A DNA stretch of 64,000 nucleotides from Agromyces mediolanus (GCF_023715325.1 NZ_JAMBNX010000010.1:62001-126000); one strand, 5' to 3'; counted from the stretch's first letter, positions 8,288-17,132 are shown. Translations and numbers: made by a program. The notes: a model not told the origin generated them from the sequence alone.

Positions 8288-9153
8288 CTCGCTCGGTTCC
8301 CCCCTCTCCGCTCCGCCACAGCATCCGCCTGAACCTCACTCGTCCGATGCAGTACCTCGCACTCCTCGCCTATGTCGGGTTCCTGGCGTTCCCGCTCGTG
8401 TTCCTCGCAACGGCGGCGCTCAAGACCCCGGGCGAACTGCAATCCGCGAGTGGTGGCATCCTGCCCGCAACGCTCTATCTCGGGAATCTGGAGTCCGCCC
8501 TCACGAAAGTGAACCTGCTCGGGGCGCTGGGCAACAGCTTGGGGGTCGCCAGCGCATCGACCGTCGTGGTCATCGCCATAGCACTGCCGGCCGCGTACGC
8601 GATCTCACGCGCCCGAGCACGTCTCAAAGGAGTGGCGTTCGCTTGGATTCTGATCAGCCAGATGTTCCCCTTCATCCTGATCGTCATTCCGCTCTTCCTG
8701 CTCCTGACGAGCTTCGGCCTGGTGAACAGCCTCGCCGGGCTCACACTCGTCTACTCGGTCTGGTGCCTGCCGTTCGCGCTGTGGATGCTCCAGGGCCATC
8801 TTGCCCATGTGCCCCTGGAGGTCGAAGAGGCGGGAGCGATCGATGGAGCGGGTCGGCTCCGGGTGCTGAGTTCGATCGTGCTCCCGCTCCTTGTGCCAGG
8901 GATCGTGGCCACCAGTCTGTTCACGTTCATCACGGCATACAGCGACTTCTTCTTCGCGCTGGTGACGATCAGGGACGAACGGCTCCAGACGTTGCCGCTC
9001 GCCCTGGCGCGGTTCGTCGGAGCCGAAGGCGTGGTTCAACTCGGCCCGCTCGCCGCTGCATCCCTCATCGCGACCGTGCCGAGCCTCCTGTTCTTCGCCC
9101 TGATCCAACGCAGGCTTTCCTCCGGTCTCCTGGCCGGAGCCATCAAGGGGTGA
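8284..9153 (+). CDS. Sugar ABC transporter permease, MalG-type
   Basis: 289 residues, six predicted helices, EAA motif VEEAGAIDGAGRLRVLSSIVLPLLVPG (residues 180-205). The ATG overlaps the preceding stop codon (ATGA). It pairs with the MalF-type permease to form the importer channel of the CUT1 class. The substrate is not indicated by the permease itself. Confidence 0.92.
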   Translation: MTRSVPPSPLRHSIRLNLTRPMQYLALLAYVGFLAFPLVFLATAALKTPGELQSASGGILPATLYLGNLESALTKVNLLGALGNSLGVASASTVVVIAIALPAAYAISRARARLKGVAFAWILISQMFPFILIVIPLFLLLTSFGLVNSLAGLTLVYSVWCLPFALWMLQGHLAHVPLEVEEAGAIDGAGRLRVLSSIVLPLLVPGIVATSLFTFITAYSDFFFALVTIRDERLQTLPLALARFVGAEGVVQLGPLAAASLIATVPSLLFFALIQRRLSSGLLAGAIKG

Positions 9154-9179
9154 TCCCCGATCGATTCAAAGGAGATCGA

Positions 9180-10454
9180 ATGAAACGACGTTCAACCCTG
9201 GCCGCGGTACTGGTACCAGCGCTCGCCGTCGCGCTCGGGGGTTGCACTAGTGACGCGAGCGCCGGCCGCGTCGAGCTCACATTCCTGAGCGTCGCGTTTC
9301 AGGATGCGACCGTCGAAGCCACCGATGACATCATTCAGAGCTGGAACGAGGCGCACCCGGACATCCAGGTCACCGTGCTGCAGAGCAACTACGATGACGT
9401 GCACGACCAGCTCGTAACCCAGTTCCAATCGAACACGCCCGCTGACCTCATCTACAACGAGGCATCCGATCTCGCCGGTTTCGCCCATCAGGGCTACCTC
9501 GCCGATCTTTCACCGCTTCTCTCTGAGGAACTCCGCGAGGACATCCCCGAAAAGTACTGGGACATCGTGACGATCGACGACCGCGTGATCGCTGCGCCGA
9601 CGCTGGTGCAGTCATACGTGGTGTTCGCAAACACAAAGCTCCTGAGCGAAGCCGGAGTGGCGATGCCGTCCGAGACATCACTGAGCTGGTCCAGCCTGCG
9701 CGAGCTGGCGTCGAGCCTCACCACAGAATCTCGCTACGGCGTCGGATGGGGGCTCCGTCAGCCCGCGTCGGCGATGATGAACACCGCGTTGAACTACGGC
9801 GGGACCTTTTTCGACGTGGACTCCGACGGCTCGGCGACCATCGAGGTCGATGACGCCGAACTCGCCGTGCCAGACCAGGTTCACGGAATGCTCTTCGAAG
9901 ACGGTTCGATGGACCCGACGTCGGTCACTCAATCGACCGCCGAGGTCGTGCCGGGATTCTTCGCCGGTGACTACGCGATGTTCATCGGGGCCAGCTACCT
10001 GGCGCAGCAGCTCACGGAGGGGGCACCAGAGGGGTTCTCGTTCTCCGTACTGCCGCCGCTTGCTGGTGACCGCGGGGCTGCGCAGGCAGCGAACCCGCAA
10101 ACTCTGTCGATCGCGGCACAGAGCCCACATCAAGCTGAAGCGGCCGAGTTCCTGGAGTACTTCATGGCCGCCGAGCACATCTCCCGACTCGGGCAGAGCG
10201 ACTGGCTCCGTCCGGTCCCGACCAGCGCCCTCGAGCACCTCGAGCAGGCGACGGCCGAGATCCCGGTGTGGCGGCCGCTGCTTGAAACCGGGGCCGACCT
10301 CGTCGGCGCGCCATTCACTCGTGCGCTCGACTACCCGCAGTGGAAGCTGCAGTACGCGACCCCCGGTCTCCAGAAGTACTTTGCGGGCAGCCTCAGCAGG
10401 GAAGAGCTCGCAGCGTTCTGGAGTGACGGCTGGGCATCCATCTCCGACCAGTGA
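9180..10454 (+). CDS. Extracellular sugar-binding lipoprotein, family 1
   Basis: 424 residues with an N-terminal lipoprotein signal (positive MKRRS, hydrophobic stretch, lipobox LGGC with Cys22) and the layout of CUT1 solute-binding proteins (LTFLSVAFQDATVEATDDIIQSWNEAHPDIQV near the mature N-terminus). Preceded by AAAGGAG. It would capture the substrate at the cell surface and hand it to the two upstream-encoded permeases. The association with an ADP-ribosylglycohydrolase hints at a ribosylated or nucleoside-like ligand, but this is inference. Confidence 0.9.
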   Translation: MKRRSTLAAVLVPALAVALGGCTSDASAGRVELTFLSVAFQDATVEATDDIIQSWNEAHPDIQVTVLQSNYDDVHDQLVTQFQSNTPADLIYNEASDLAGFAHQGYLADLSPLLSEELREDIPEKYWDIVTIDDRVIAAPTLVQSYVVFANTKLLSEAGVAMPSETSLSWSSLRELASSLTTESRYGVGWGLRQPASAMMNTALNYGGTFFDVDSDGSATIEVDDAELAVPDQVHGMLFEDGSMDPTSVTQSTAEVVPGFFAGDYAMFIGASYLAQQLTEGAPEGFSFSVLPPLAGDRGAAQAANPQTLSIAAQSPHQAEAAEFLEYFMAAEHISRLGQSDWLRPVPTSALEHLEQATAEIPVWRPLLETGADLVGAPFTRALDYPQWKLQYATPGLQKYFAGSLSREELAAFWSDGWASISDQ

Positions 10455-10512
10455 GCACCGATGTCCCGGTCGCTCCTCTCCCTCCAGCCCCACAGAAAGC
10501 AGGAACATCGAC

Positions 10513-11691
10513 ATGTCATGGATTCGAGAACGTACCGCAGCGGTCCTCGCGGGCTCAGCGATCGGCGATGCCCTCGGCGGCGCGACCGAGGGATTCAGTC
10601 CAGAGCAGATCCAAACACGGTACGGCGGCCGGGTCACCGGCATCGTCCCGCCGTTCCATGCCGACTGGCCGACTCGCCGCCCGATCAGCCCGTATCACAA
10701 GGGGGACGGCCACATCACCGACGACACCTTGATGACCCAGGCACTCATCGAGGTCTACGCTGCCCGACGAACCCATCTCGATGCGTACAGCTTCACCGAA
10801 GAGCTGATCCCGCTCCTCGAGACACGTTTCCGTTGGATCCCCGAGCTCGAGCGAGAAGCGATCCTCTTGCACCGGGTCTTCCTTCCCGAGAAATGGATCG
10901 TCTCCCGGGTCAAGGTCGGGCACGCCGACCCGCGGGATGCGGGCGTCGGCAACGCGGTGAACTGCGGAGCCGCGATGTACATGGCCCCAACCGGAATCGT
11001 GAATGCCGGGACTCCGCGACGAGCCTATGCCGAAGCGATCGACATGGCCGGGGCACACCAGACCAGCTACGGTCGGGAGGCCGCCGGTTTGTTCGCAGCC
11101 GCCGTCGCCGCGGCTCTCGTACCGGGAACGACCATCGATCGGGTCGCCGATGTCACGCTCACGCTCGCGCACGATGGCTCGAAAGCGGCGCTCGAATCGG
11201 TCGTGGACGCAGCTCGACGGCTGCCGCGCTCCGCATCCGACGATGAGATCGCTTCCGCGCTTCGGGACGCGATCCGACCGTTCGACACGGTCGGCGAGAT
11301 CTATCGTGAACCGCTCCTGGATGCACGCATCCCGTCACGTACCAAGTCGATCGAGGAGTTCCCGATCGCGCTGGGGATGCTCATCGCCTACGGAGCCGAG
11401 TTCCGCCCCAGCATCCTCGGTGCCGTGAATTACGGTCGAGACGCGGATTCCATCGCGAGCATGGCCGGGTCGATCGCCGGCGCCATCGGAGGCCCGGAAG
11501 CCGTAGCGAACGACTGGCTGGCAGACATCGCTGAGGCGAGTCGAGTGGACTTTCACCACTACGCCGAGAGGCTCGCGGATGTCGCGGAGGAGATCATCCT
11601 GGACGACGCGCTCAAGCTACAAGAAGAGCTTGAGGCGCTCACGACCGTCTCCACCTCGAAGGTGCGGGCAAGCGAGCGCACCAGGGGTTGA
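10513..11691 (+). CDS. ADP-ribosylglycohydrolase-family protein (DraG-like)
   Basis: 392 residues. Family signatures are GSAIGDALGGATEGF at the N-terminus, the metal ligands ITDDTLMTQAL (about residue 70) and GRDADSIASMAGSIAGAIGG (about residue 315), which supply the Thr/Asp and paired Asp residues that bind two Mg ions in DraG/ARH3. It therefore probably cleaves an N- or O-glycosidic bond to a ribose. As last gene of a sugar ABC operon it is more likely a catabolic glycohydrolase for an imported ribosyl compound than a protein de-ADP-ribosylase. RBS AGGAA. Confidence 0.88.
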   Translation: MSWIRERTAAVLAGSAIGDALGGATEGFSPEQIQTRYGGRVTGIVPPFHADWPTRRPISPYHKGDGHITDDTLMTQALIEVYAARRTHLDAYSFTEELIPLLETRFRWIPELEREAILLHRVFLPEKWIVSRVKVGHADPRDAGVGNAVNCGAAMYMAPTGIVNAGTPRRAYAEAIDMAGAHQTSYGREAAGLFAAAVAAALVPGTTIDRVADVTLTLAHDGSKAALESVVDAARRLPRSASDDEIASALRDAIRPFDTVGEIYREPLLDARIPSRTKSIEEFPIALGMLIAYGAEFRPSILGAVNYGRDADSIASMAGSIAGAIGGPEAVANDWLADIAEASRVDFHHYAERLADVAEEIILDDALKLQEELEALTTVSTSKVRASERTRG

Positions 11692-11770
11692 CGCGCGGCC
11701 CGGCGAGCCGCCTCTGGTCACGCGCGGCCGTCAGGAGCAGAATGGCGTCATCGACCCCGGGGAGGGAACC

Positions 11771-11875
11771 ATGACGATCGAAGCGGTGCTCTGGACGGTG
11801 CTCGGACTCATCGCCCTCGTGGGCGGGGTGCTGCTGCTCAGCGCCCTGTGGTCGCTCGTGAAGGCGAAGGACTGA
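11771..11875 (+). CDS. 34-residue single-helix membrane peptide
   Basis: MTIEAVLWTVLGLIALVGGV begins this 34-residue peptide, which is one transmembrane helix ending in LVKAKD. A good GGAGG precedes the ATG. Small single-span proteins of this kind are common in Actinobacteria and of unknown role. It stands alone between the ADP-ribosylglycohydrolase operon and the convergent SDR gene. Confidence 0.6.
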   Translation: MTIEAVLWTVLGLIALVGGVLLLSALWSLVKAKD

Positions 11876-11899
11876 CGCCCGCCCGTGCCGACTCGGAGC

Positions 11900-12538
11900 T
11901 CAGCGGAGCGCCTCCGCGATCGGGGTCGAGCCACGGTTGAAGCGGATCGTGCGGCCGATCGTCGCCGGCTGCGCGAGCGTCTCGGCGATCACAGCGGCGA
12001 CGTCGGCACGGTCGACCGTGCCGCTCTCGCGCGCCGTCGTGTCGATCAGGCCGGTGCCCGGACCCTGTTCGAGCGTGCTCGGGCCGAGGATCGTCCACGC
12101 GAGCTCACGGTCGGCGAGCGCCCGGTCGGCCGCCGCCTTCGCGGCCGCATAGTGCCGGAACGGACTCGTGTCGGGCTCGACCCGATCGGGCGATCCGAAG
12201 TACGACACCATCACGTAGCGTCGTACGTCGACCTGCTCGGCGGCGTGCATCGAGCGGATCGCCGCGTCGCGGTCGACGGCGTAGGTGCGCTCGGGGTTGC
12301 CGCCGCCGGCGCCGGCCGACCACACGACCGCGTCATGGCCCGCGATGAGCTCGGCGAACCCGTCGACGTCGAGCTGCTCGAGGTCGGCCAGTACGGCGTT
12401 CGCTCCGGCCGCCCGGACCGCCTCGGCATGCTCGGGATTGCGGATCACCGCGTCGACCTCGTCGCCGCGATCGGCGAGCAGGCGCTCGGTGAGGAGGGCG
12501 ACCTTGCCGTGGCCGCCGATGATCAGGATGCGGGTCAT
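11900..12538 (-). CDS. NAD(P)H-binding atypical SDR protein
   Basis: 212 residues. The N-terminal ILIIGGHGKVALLTERLL is the GGxGxxG dinucleotide-binding motif of the atypical short-chain dehydrogenases (NAD(P)H-binding, NmrA-like). The canonical YxxxK is replaced by a degenerate HYAAAKAAAD. Typical members are BVR-B/YwnB-like reductases or NADPH-sensing proteins. GGAAGGGAG precedes the ATG. Convergent with the small membrane peptide gene; no operon partner. Confidence 0.85.
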   Translation of the reverse strand: MTRILIIGGHGKVALLTERLLADRGDEVDAVIRNPEHAEAVRAAGANAVLADLEQLDVDGFAELIAGHDAVVWSAGAGGGNPERTYAVDRDAAIRSMHAAEQVDVRRYVMVSYFGSPDRVEPDTSPFRHYAAAKAAADRALADRELAWTILGPSTLEQGPGTGLIDTTARESGTVDRADVAAVIAETLAQPATIGRTIRFNRGSTPIAEALR

Positions 12539-12591
12539 GTCGGCTCCCTTCCGCTGCCAACGCTAGCGCGCGACCCTGAACGGAGCACCGG

Positions 12592-13080
12592 ATGCCGGTG
12601 ACGAGCGCCGGGCTGCTGCTGCACCGCGAGCGCGACGGCGGGCTCGAGGTCTTCCTCGGCCACATGGGTGGCCCGTACTGGGCGAAGAAGGATGCCGCGG
12701 CCTGGTCGATCCCGAAGGGCGAGCTCGACCCCGGCGAAACACCGCTGGACGCGGCGCGGCGCGAGTTCGCCGAGGAGATCGGGGTGCCGCCGCCCGCCGG
12801 CGAGCCCACCGACCTCGGCCCCGTGCACTACGCCTCGGGCAAGACGGTGCACGTGTTCGCCCTGCCGGCGGCCGGCTTCGAGGTCGACACGATCGTGAGC
12901 GAGACCTTCGAGCTGGAGTGGCCGCCGCGCTCGGGACGCCGGGTGGCGTTCCCGGAGGTCGACCGGGCGGAGTGGATGCCGCTGGGGCGCGCCGCGGAAC
13001 GCCTCGTCGTCGGCCAGCGGCCCGCCCTGTCGGCGCTCGTGGCCCACCTCGGCGGCGGGACCGGCGGCCGCGGGAGCTGA
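12592..13080 (+). CDS. Nudix hydrolase, Ap4A/diadenosine-type
   Basis: 162 residues with a perfect Nudix box GELDPGETPLDAARREFAEEIG (residues 43-64; G, E and REXXEEXG all present). The early SAGLLLHRERDGGLEVFLGHMGGPYWAKKDAAAWSIPKGE block is characteristic of the Ap4A-hydrolase-like Nudix proteins of Actinobacteria. Predicted substrates are dinucleoside polyphosphates or similar. ACGGAG precedes the ATG. Transcribed away from the SDR gene. Confidence 0.85.
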   Translation: MPVTSAGLLLHRERDGGLEVFLGHMGGPYWAKKDAAAWSIPKGELDPGETPLDAARREFAEEIGVPPPAGEPTDLGPVHYASGKTVHVFALPAAGFEVDTIVSETFELEWPPRSGRRVAFPEVDRAEWMPLGRAAERLVVGQRPALSALVAHLGGGTGGRGS

Positions 13081-13192
13081 GCCGCGCGGCTCGGGCTGGG
13101 CTCGGGCTCGGGCTCGGAACACGGCGTCATACGGGGACGGCGCTGCGTATCCTGACGGAGCGCCGATCCGACGCGAACGACGAGAGGAACGC

Positions 13193-14278
13193 ATGACCCA
13201 GCCGCCCGCCACCGAGTCCGACGACTTCCAGCGCGAGACCGTGGCCGTCGTAGCTGGACGCCCCGCCCATACGCCCGACGAGCCGCTGAACACGCCCCTG
13301 CATCTCGCGTCGACCTATGTCGCCGGGGGCGCCCTGGAGTACGGCCGGTACGGCAACCCGAGCTGGACGGCGTTCGAGGAGGCGCTCGGCGCCCTCGAGG
13401 GCGGGCGCGCGGTGAGCTTCGGCTCCGGCATCGCCGCCGTCGACGCCGTGCTCGAGCTCGTGCCGCACGGCGGCCTCGTCGTCGCGCCGCGGCACTCCTA
13501 CACGGGCACCGTGCTGCAGCTGGACGCCCGCGTCGAGACCGGCCGCATCCGCGTCGCCTACGTCGACGTCACCGACACCGCCGCGGTCGCCGCCGCCTGC
13601 GAGGGCGCCGCGCTGCTCTGGTTCGAGTCGCCCACCAATCCCGCCCTCGAGCTCGGCGACGTTCCCGCGCTCGTCGCCGGGGCGCACGCGCACGGCGCCC
13701 TCGTCGCGATCGACAACACCTTCGCGACCCCGCTGCGGCAGCGCCCGATCGCCGACGGCGCCGATCTCGTCGTGCACTCGGCGACGAAGTACCTCGCCGG
13801 GCACAGCGACGTGATCATGGGCGCGGTCGTCACGGCCGATGCCGCGCTCGCGCAGCGGCTCGTCGACCGTCGCTCACTCGGCGGGGCCATCCCCTCGGCC
13901 TTCGAGGCGTTCCTCGCGCTGCGGGGCCTGCGCACGCTGCACGTGCGTCTCGACCGGGCCGAGCGCAACGCGCGCGACCTCGTCGAGCGGCTCGCCGGCC
14001 ACCCCGCGCTGGACGAGGTGCGCTACCCGGGCTTCGGCGCGGTGATCTCGCTCGTCGTGGCGGGCGGCGCCCCGGGCGCGGACCGCTTCGTCGCCGCGGT
14101 GCGGCTGTGGGTGCACGCGACGAGCCTCGGCGGAGTGGAGTCCACGCTCGAGCGGCGACGCCGCTGGGCGGCCGAGGCCGACACGATCCCCGCGGGCCTC
14201 GTCCGGCTCTCGGTCGGCATCGAGCACGTCGACGACCTCGCCGCCGACCTGCTGCAGGCGCTCGACGCCGCCCGCTGA
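13193..14278 (+). CDS. Cystathionine gamma-synthase/lyase-type PLP enzyme
   Basis: 361 residues of the Cys/Met metabolism PLP-dependent family. The PLP lysine is in HSATKYLAGHSDV (about residue 202); the substrate-binding segments GRYGNPSWTAFEEALGALEGG and LWFESPTNPALE are present. Reaction: gamma-replacement or elimination on cystathionine or O-acyl-homoserine. It cannot be split by eye into MetB or MetC/MccB function. GAGAGGAAC precedes the ATG. It ends eight bases before a 46-bp perfect palindrome. Confidence 0.85.
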   Translation: MTQPPATESDDFQRETVAVVAGRPAHTPDEPLNTPLHLASTYVAGGALEYGRYGNPSWTAFEEALGALEGGRAVSFGSGIAAVDAVLELVPHGGLVVAPRHSYTGTVLQLDARVETGRIRVAYVDVTDTAAVAAACEGAALLWFESPTNPALELGDVPALVAGAHAHGALVAIDNTFATPLRQRPIADGADLVVHSATKYLAGHSDVIMGAVVTADAALAQRLVDRRSLGGAIPSAFEAFLALRGLRTLHVRLDRAERNARDLVERLAGHPALDEVRYPGFGAVISLVVAGGAPGADRFVAAVRLWVHATSLGGVESTLERRRRWAAEADTIPAGLVRLSVGIEHVDDLAADLLQALDAAR

Positions 14279-14285
14279 CCCCCCT

Positions 14286-14331
14286 CTTCTCGACTTGCCC
14301 GACTTTCATGAAAGTCGGGCAAGTCGAGAAG
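14286..14331. terminator. 46-bp perfect palindrome, bidirectional terminator
   Basis: From CTTCTCGACTTGCCCGACTT to its exact complement at 14331 with no unpaired centre (central TTTCATGAAA): 23-bp arms without one mismatch. It lies between convergent genes ending at 14278 and 14341, so termination in both directions is the simplest role. The absence of a loop and its length are unusual. Confidence 0.65.
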
Positions 14332-14340
14332 CAGGGCTGG

Positions 14341-14940
14341 TCAGGCGGGCGAGACGCCCTCGTAGAGCAGGATGGGCAGCGCTCCGAGCGGGAACGAGCG
14401 GGCGCGCACGCGGCGCACGTCCTCGGCGCGGAATCCCGCGTCCGCGATCACGCGCTCGGTGTCGCGGTCGAGATGGCAGCCGTGGCACCAACGCACCGAC
14501 GCCGGGGTCGCGAGGCGCTGCACCGCGCGCTTCGCGCTGCCCTGCGGGGCCCCGACGTGCTCGGCGACGACGAGGCGGCCGCCGGGGACGAGCACCCGGC
14601 GCAGCTCGGCGAGCGCGGAGACCGGATCGGGCACGGTGCAGAAGACGTAGCTCGCGATGACCGCGTCGAACGAGGCGTCCGGCACCGGGATCCGCTCCGC
14701 GGAGGCCGCGAGCGGGGCCTGCTCGTGCCCCCACTCCCGCGCCCGGATGCTGAGCTCCGCACGCCGCGCATCGTCGGGCTCGAGCCCCGTCCACACGACG
14801 TCGAGCGCGAGGGCGCCGAAGTTCTCGCCCTCGCCGGCACCGATCTCGAGCACCCGGCCGTGCACGCGGCCGAACCAGTCGCGCTCGAGCGCGTCGAGCG
14901 CGTCGTCGTCGACGAGGGGCGGGCGTTCCGGCAGCGGCAT
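14341..14940 (-). CDS. Class I SAM-dependent methyltransferase
   Basis: 199 residues from the ATG at 14940. Motif I is VLEIGAGEGENFGAL (about residue 28), followed by the acidic GLEPDD of motif Post-I, FDAVIASYVFCTVPDP of motif II and LRRVLVPGGRLVVAEHVG of motif III, typical of the UbiE/type 11 family. A CHGCHLDRDT segment with two cysteines is near residue 155. Substrate unknown. Convergent with the cystathionine synthase gene across the palindromic terminator. Confidence 0.85.
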   Translation of the reverse strand: MPLPERPPLVDDDALDALERDWFGRVHGRVLEIGAGEGENFGALALDVVWTGLEPDDARRAELSIRAREWGHEQAPLAASAERIPVPDASFDAVIASYVFCTVPDPVSALAELRRVLVPGGRLVVAEHVGAPQGSAKRAVQRLATPASVRWCHGCHLDRDTERVIADAGFRAEDVRRVRARSFPLGALPILLYEGVSPA

Positions 14941-14995
14941 CCTGCCATGCGACCACGCCGCGCCGCCCGCGTCAAGCCCGCCGCCGGGCACGTTC

Positions 14996-15421
14996 TCACA
15001 TCACGCGCGTCCCGTCCGAGAGGACGGGCGAGATGAAGCCGATGAGGTTGTGGTCGGGGTCGAGGATCGTCGCCGTGCGGCCGACGCCGGCCATATCCTC
15101 CGGCGGCAGCGCATCGGTGCCGCCGAGCCCGATCGCGCGGCGGTACGTCTCGTCGACGTCGTCGACCGCGACGACGACGTTGCAGCCGTTCACGGGTGCG
15201 CCCACCGCAGGCGGCGGACCCTGACGCTGCGCCAGACCGCCGTTGATGCCGTGGCCGGCCGCGCCGTCGGTGTTGCCGATGGCCTCCTCGCCGGTGTCGA
15301 TCGTCCAGTACGGGTAGTCGCCGAACCGGGTGAACCGCCAGCCCAGCAGTTCGGAGTAGAAGTCGACGAGCCGCTGCGGCTCGCTCGCGTGGATCTCGAA
15401 GTGCACGACGAGGTTGGCCAT
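14996..15421 (-). CDS. VOC-superfamily (glyoxalase/bleomycin-resistance fold) protein
   Basis: 141 residues from the ATG at 15421, preceded by AGGGGAG. Pattern VVHFEIHASEPQRLVDFYSELLGWRF and TATILDPDHNLIGFIS are the two paired beta-alpha-beta modules of vicinal oxygen chelate proteins, with His and Glu ligand candidates in the expected strands. Function within the superfamily (lyase, dioxygenase, binding protein) is not determined. A GC-rich spacer of about 140 bases separates it from the EI24 gene. Confidence 0.82.
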   Translation of the reverse strand: MANLVVHFEIHASEPQRLVDFYSELLGWRFTRFGDYPYWTIDTGEEAIGNTDGAAGHGINGGLAQRQGPPPAVGAPVNGCNVVVAVDDVDETYRRAIGLGGTDALPPEDMAGVGRTATILDPDHNLIGFISPVLSDGTRVM

Positions 15422-15551
15422 GGTCTCCCCTTCACCGTGCGCCCGGTTCGGGCGCCGCCATGTGCACGCCCGATCGGGCGTCGGCCGCCCGGCCGGCCGG
15501 CCGGGGCTCACGCTACGCCGCCCGGGCCCGCTCCTCCACCCCCGGTCCGCC

Positions 15552-15557
15552 TAGGCT
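15552..15557 (+). promoter_or_regulatory. -10 box of leaderless promoter (EI24 gene)
   Basis: TAGGCT, six bases, then GTG at 15564. Fixes the GTG start of the membrane protein gene. Confidence 0.6.
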
Positions 15558-15563
15558 GGGATC

Positions 15564-16316
15564 GTGCTGAGGGAGTTCGCCGCCGGGTTCGCGCTGCTGG
15601 GCCGCGGTTTCGGCTTCTGGCGCAGGCGCCCCGGTGCGATGGCCCTCGGCCTCATCCCGGCGGCGATCGCCTTCGCGGTGCTCGCCGCCGCGCTCACGGC
15701 ACTCGGCCTCGCGCTGCCGGGGATCGTCGACTGGGCGACCCCGTTCGCCGATGGCTGGCCGGAGTGGTGGCGCGCGCTGCTGCGGATCTCGCTCGGCGTC
15801 GTCACCCTCGGCGCGGCGGCGGTGCTCGCCGCGGTCTCGTTCACGGCGCTCACGCTCGTGGTCGGCGACCCGTTCTACGAGCGCATCTGGCGACACGTCG
15901 AGGCGGAGCTGGGGTCACCGCCCACCGGCGACGGCAGCGGGTTCTGGCGCACGGTCGCGGATGCCGCGGCGCTCCTCGGCCTCGGCCTGCTCGCGGCGGC
16001 GGCGACCGCCGCCGCGGGGCTCCTCCCCCTCGTCGGCGCGGCGCTCGCGGCGGTGCTCGGCGTGGTGCTCACCGGGCGGCTGCTCGCCCGCGAACTGATG
16101 GGGCGGGCCTTCGACGCCCGGGCGATCGACCCCGCGCGACGGCGCGAGCTGCTCGCGGCCTCGCGCTGGCGGGTGCTCGGCTTCGGCGTCGCGACGCAGC
16201 TCTGCTTCCTGGTTCCGCTCGGGGCGGTGGCGACCATGCCGGCCGCGGTGGCCGGGGCCACGATGCTCGCGCGCGACGTGCTGGAGCGCGGCGAGGCTCA
16301 GCGGGCGCGCCAGTAG
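15564..16316 (+). CDS. EI24/CysZ-like membrane protein
   Basis: 250 residues, hydrophobic, with about four to six membrane segments (ALGLIPAAIAFAVLAAALTALG, VTLGAAAVLAAVSFTALTLVVG, LLGLGLLAAAATAAAGLLPLVG, GFGVATQLCFLVPLGAVATMP). The spacing and the soluble DPFYERIWRHVEAELG loop match the EI24-domain family (CysZ-like). In Actinobacteria these are of unknown function; sulfate transport by CysZ is known only in Proteobacteria. Overlaps the convergent siderophore-interacting gene by 19 bases. Confidence 0.8.
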   Translation: MLREFAAGFALLGRGFGFWRRRPGAMALGLIPAAIAFAVLAAALTALGLALPGIVDWATPFADGWPEWWRALLRISLGVVTLGAAAVLAAVSFTALTLVVGDPFYERIWRHVEAELGSPPTGDGSGFWRTVADAAALLGLGLLAAAATAAAGLLPLVGAALAAVLGVVLTGRLLARELMGRAFDARAIDPARRRELLAASRWRVLGFGVATQLCFLVPLGAVATMPAAVAGATMLARDVLERGEAQRARQ

Positions 16317-17089
16317 CCGCAGAAGTCGACGTCCGCCTTCGGCACGCCCCGCTCGACGACGAGGTGCCGCCTGGCGCCCGTCGCGAGCTTCGACTCCCCC
16401 GCGGCGAAGGCCGAGACGCGCGCGCCGAACGCGGGCAGCTCCCGGAGCTCCGCCAGCGCGGCGGCCCCGACGGGCTCGCCCGGGCGACGGACGACCCAGT
16501 GCAGCTCGACGCCCGCGGGCCCCTGGGCATCCTGCGCGTCGGCGAGATCGGGCACCTCGACGATCGCGTGGCCGCGCGCCTCGCGCGGGAGGTCGCGGAG
16601 GATGCCGAGCACCGCCGGGAGCGCGCTCTCGTCCCCGACGAGGACCACCTCGGCGCCGTCGACGTGCCGGTAGCCGCATCCCTGGTCGATCAGGCCGACG
16701 GCGGCCCCGAGCGGCAGTGACCCGGCCCACGGCCCGGCGATGCCGTCGTCGCCGTGCACGACGAAGTCGATGTCGAGCTCGCGGAGCTCGGGTCGGAACT
16801 CCCGCACCGTGTAGCTGCGGATGACCGGTCGCGTCGACTTCGGCAGCGTCAAGTACTTGAGGTAGCCGCTCATGTTGAAGGTGTCGGCGAGATTGTCGAA
16901 GCGGGTGTCGTCGTTCGTCGGCACGGCGAGCCGGAACCATTGGTCGAAGCCGAGATGACGCCACTCGGCGAGCGCCTCGCCCGCGACGGTGAGGCGCACG
17001 AAGTGCGGCGAGACCCGGCGGGCCTCGGTGACCTCGGCGAGGACGACGCCGAGCTCGGAATGGGTGACCGCGATGTTGCTGGATGCCAC
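16298..17089 (-). CDS. Siderophore-interacting protein (FAD/NAD ferric-siderophore reductase)
   Basis: 263 residues from GTG at 17089 with TAGGAGC upstream. The N-terminal beta-barrel carries the FAD motif RPVIRSYTVREFRPELRELDIDFVVHG and ends in AGPWAGSL; the C-terminal NAD(P)-binding half has VVLVGDESALPAVLGIL, and the protein ends in CGYWRAR. This is the ViuB/SIP family that releases iron from siderophores by reduction in the cytoplasm. An iron box 25 bases upstream of the start supports iron-dependent repression by a DtxR/IdeR protein. Confidence 0.92.
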   Translation of the reverse strand: MASSNIAVTHSELGVVLAEVTEARRVSPHFVRLTVAGEALAEWRHLGFDQWFRLAVPTNDDTRFDNLADTFNMSGYLKYLTLPKSTRPVIRSYTVREFRPELRELDIDFVVHGDDGIAGPWAGSLPLGAAVGLIDQGCGYRHVDGAEVVLVGDESALPAVLGILRDLPREARGHAIVEVPDLADAQDAQGPAGVELHWVVRRPGEPVGAAALAELRELPAFGARVSAFAAGESKLATGARRHLVVERGVPKADVDFCGYWRAR

Positions 17090-17113
17090 GGGTGCTCCTA
17101 CAGGGGCGATGAG

Positions 17114-17132
17114 TTAGGTAATGCTTACCTTA
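17114..17132. promoter_or_regulatory. DtxR/IdeR iron box
   Basis: TTAGGTAATGCTTACCTTA matches the iron-box consensus TTAGGTTAGGCTAACCTAA at about 15 of 19 positions and is itself nearly symmetric (TAAGGTAAGC on the other strand). It lies directly upstream of the siderophore-interacting gene (minus strand) and may also affect the divergent gene at 17224. Confidence 0.75.
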
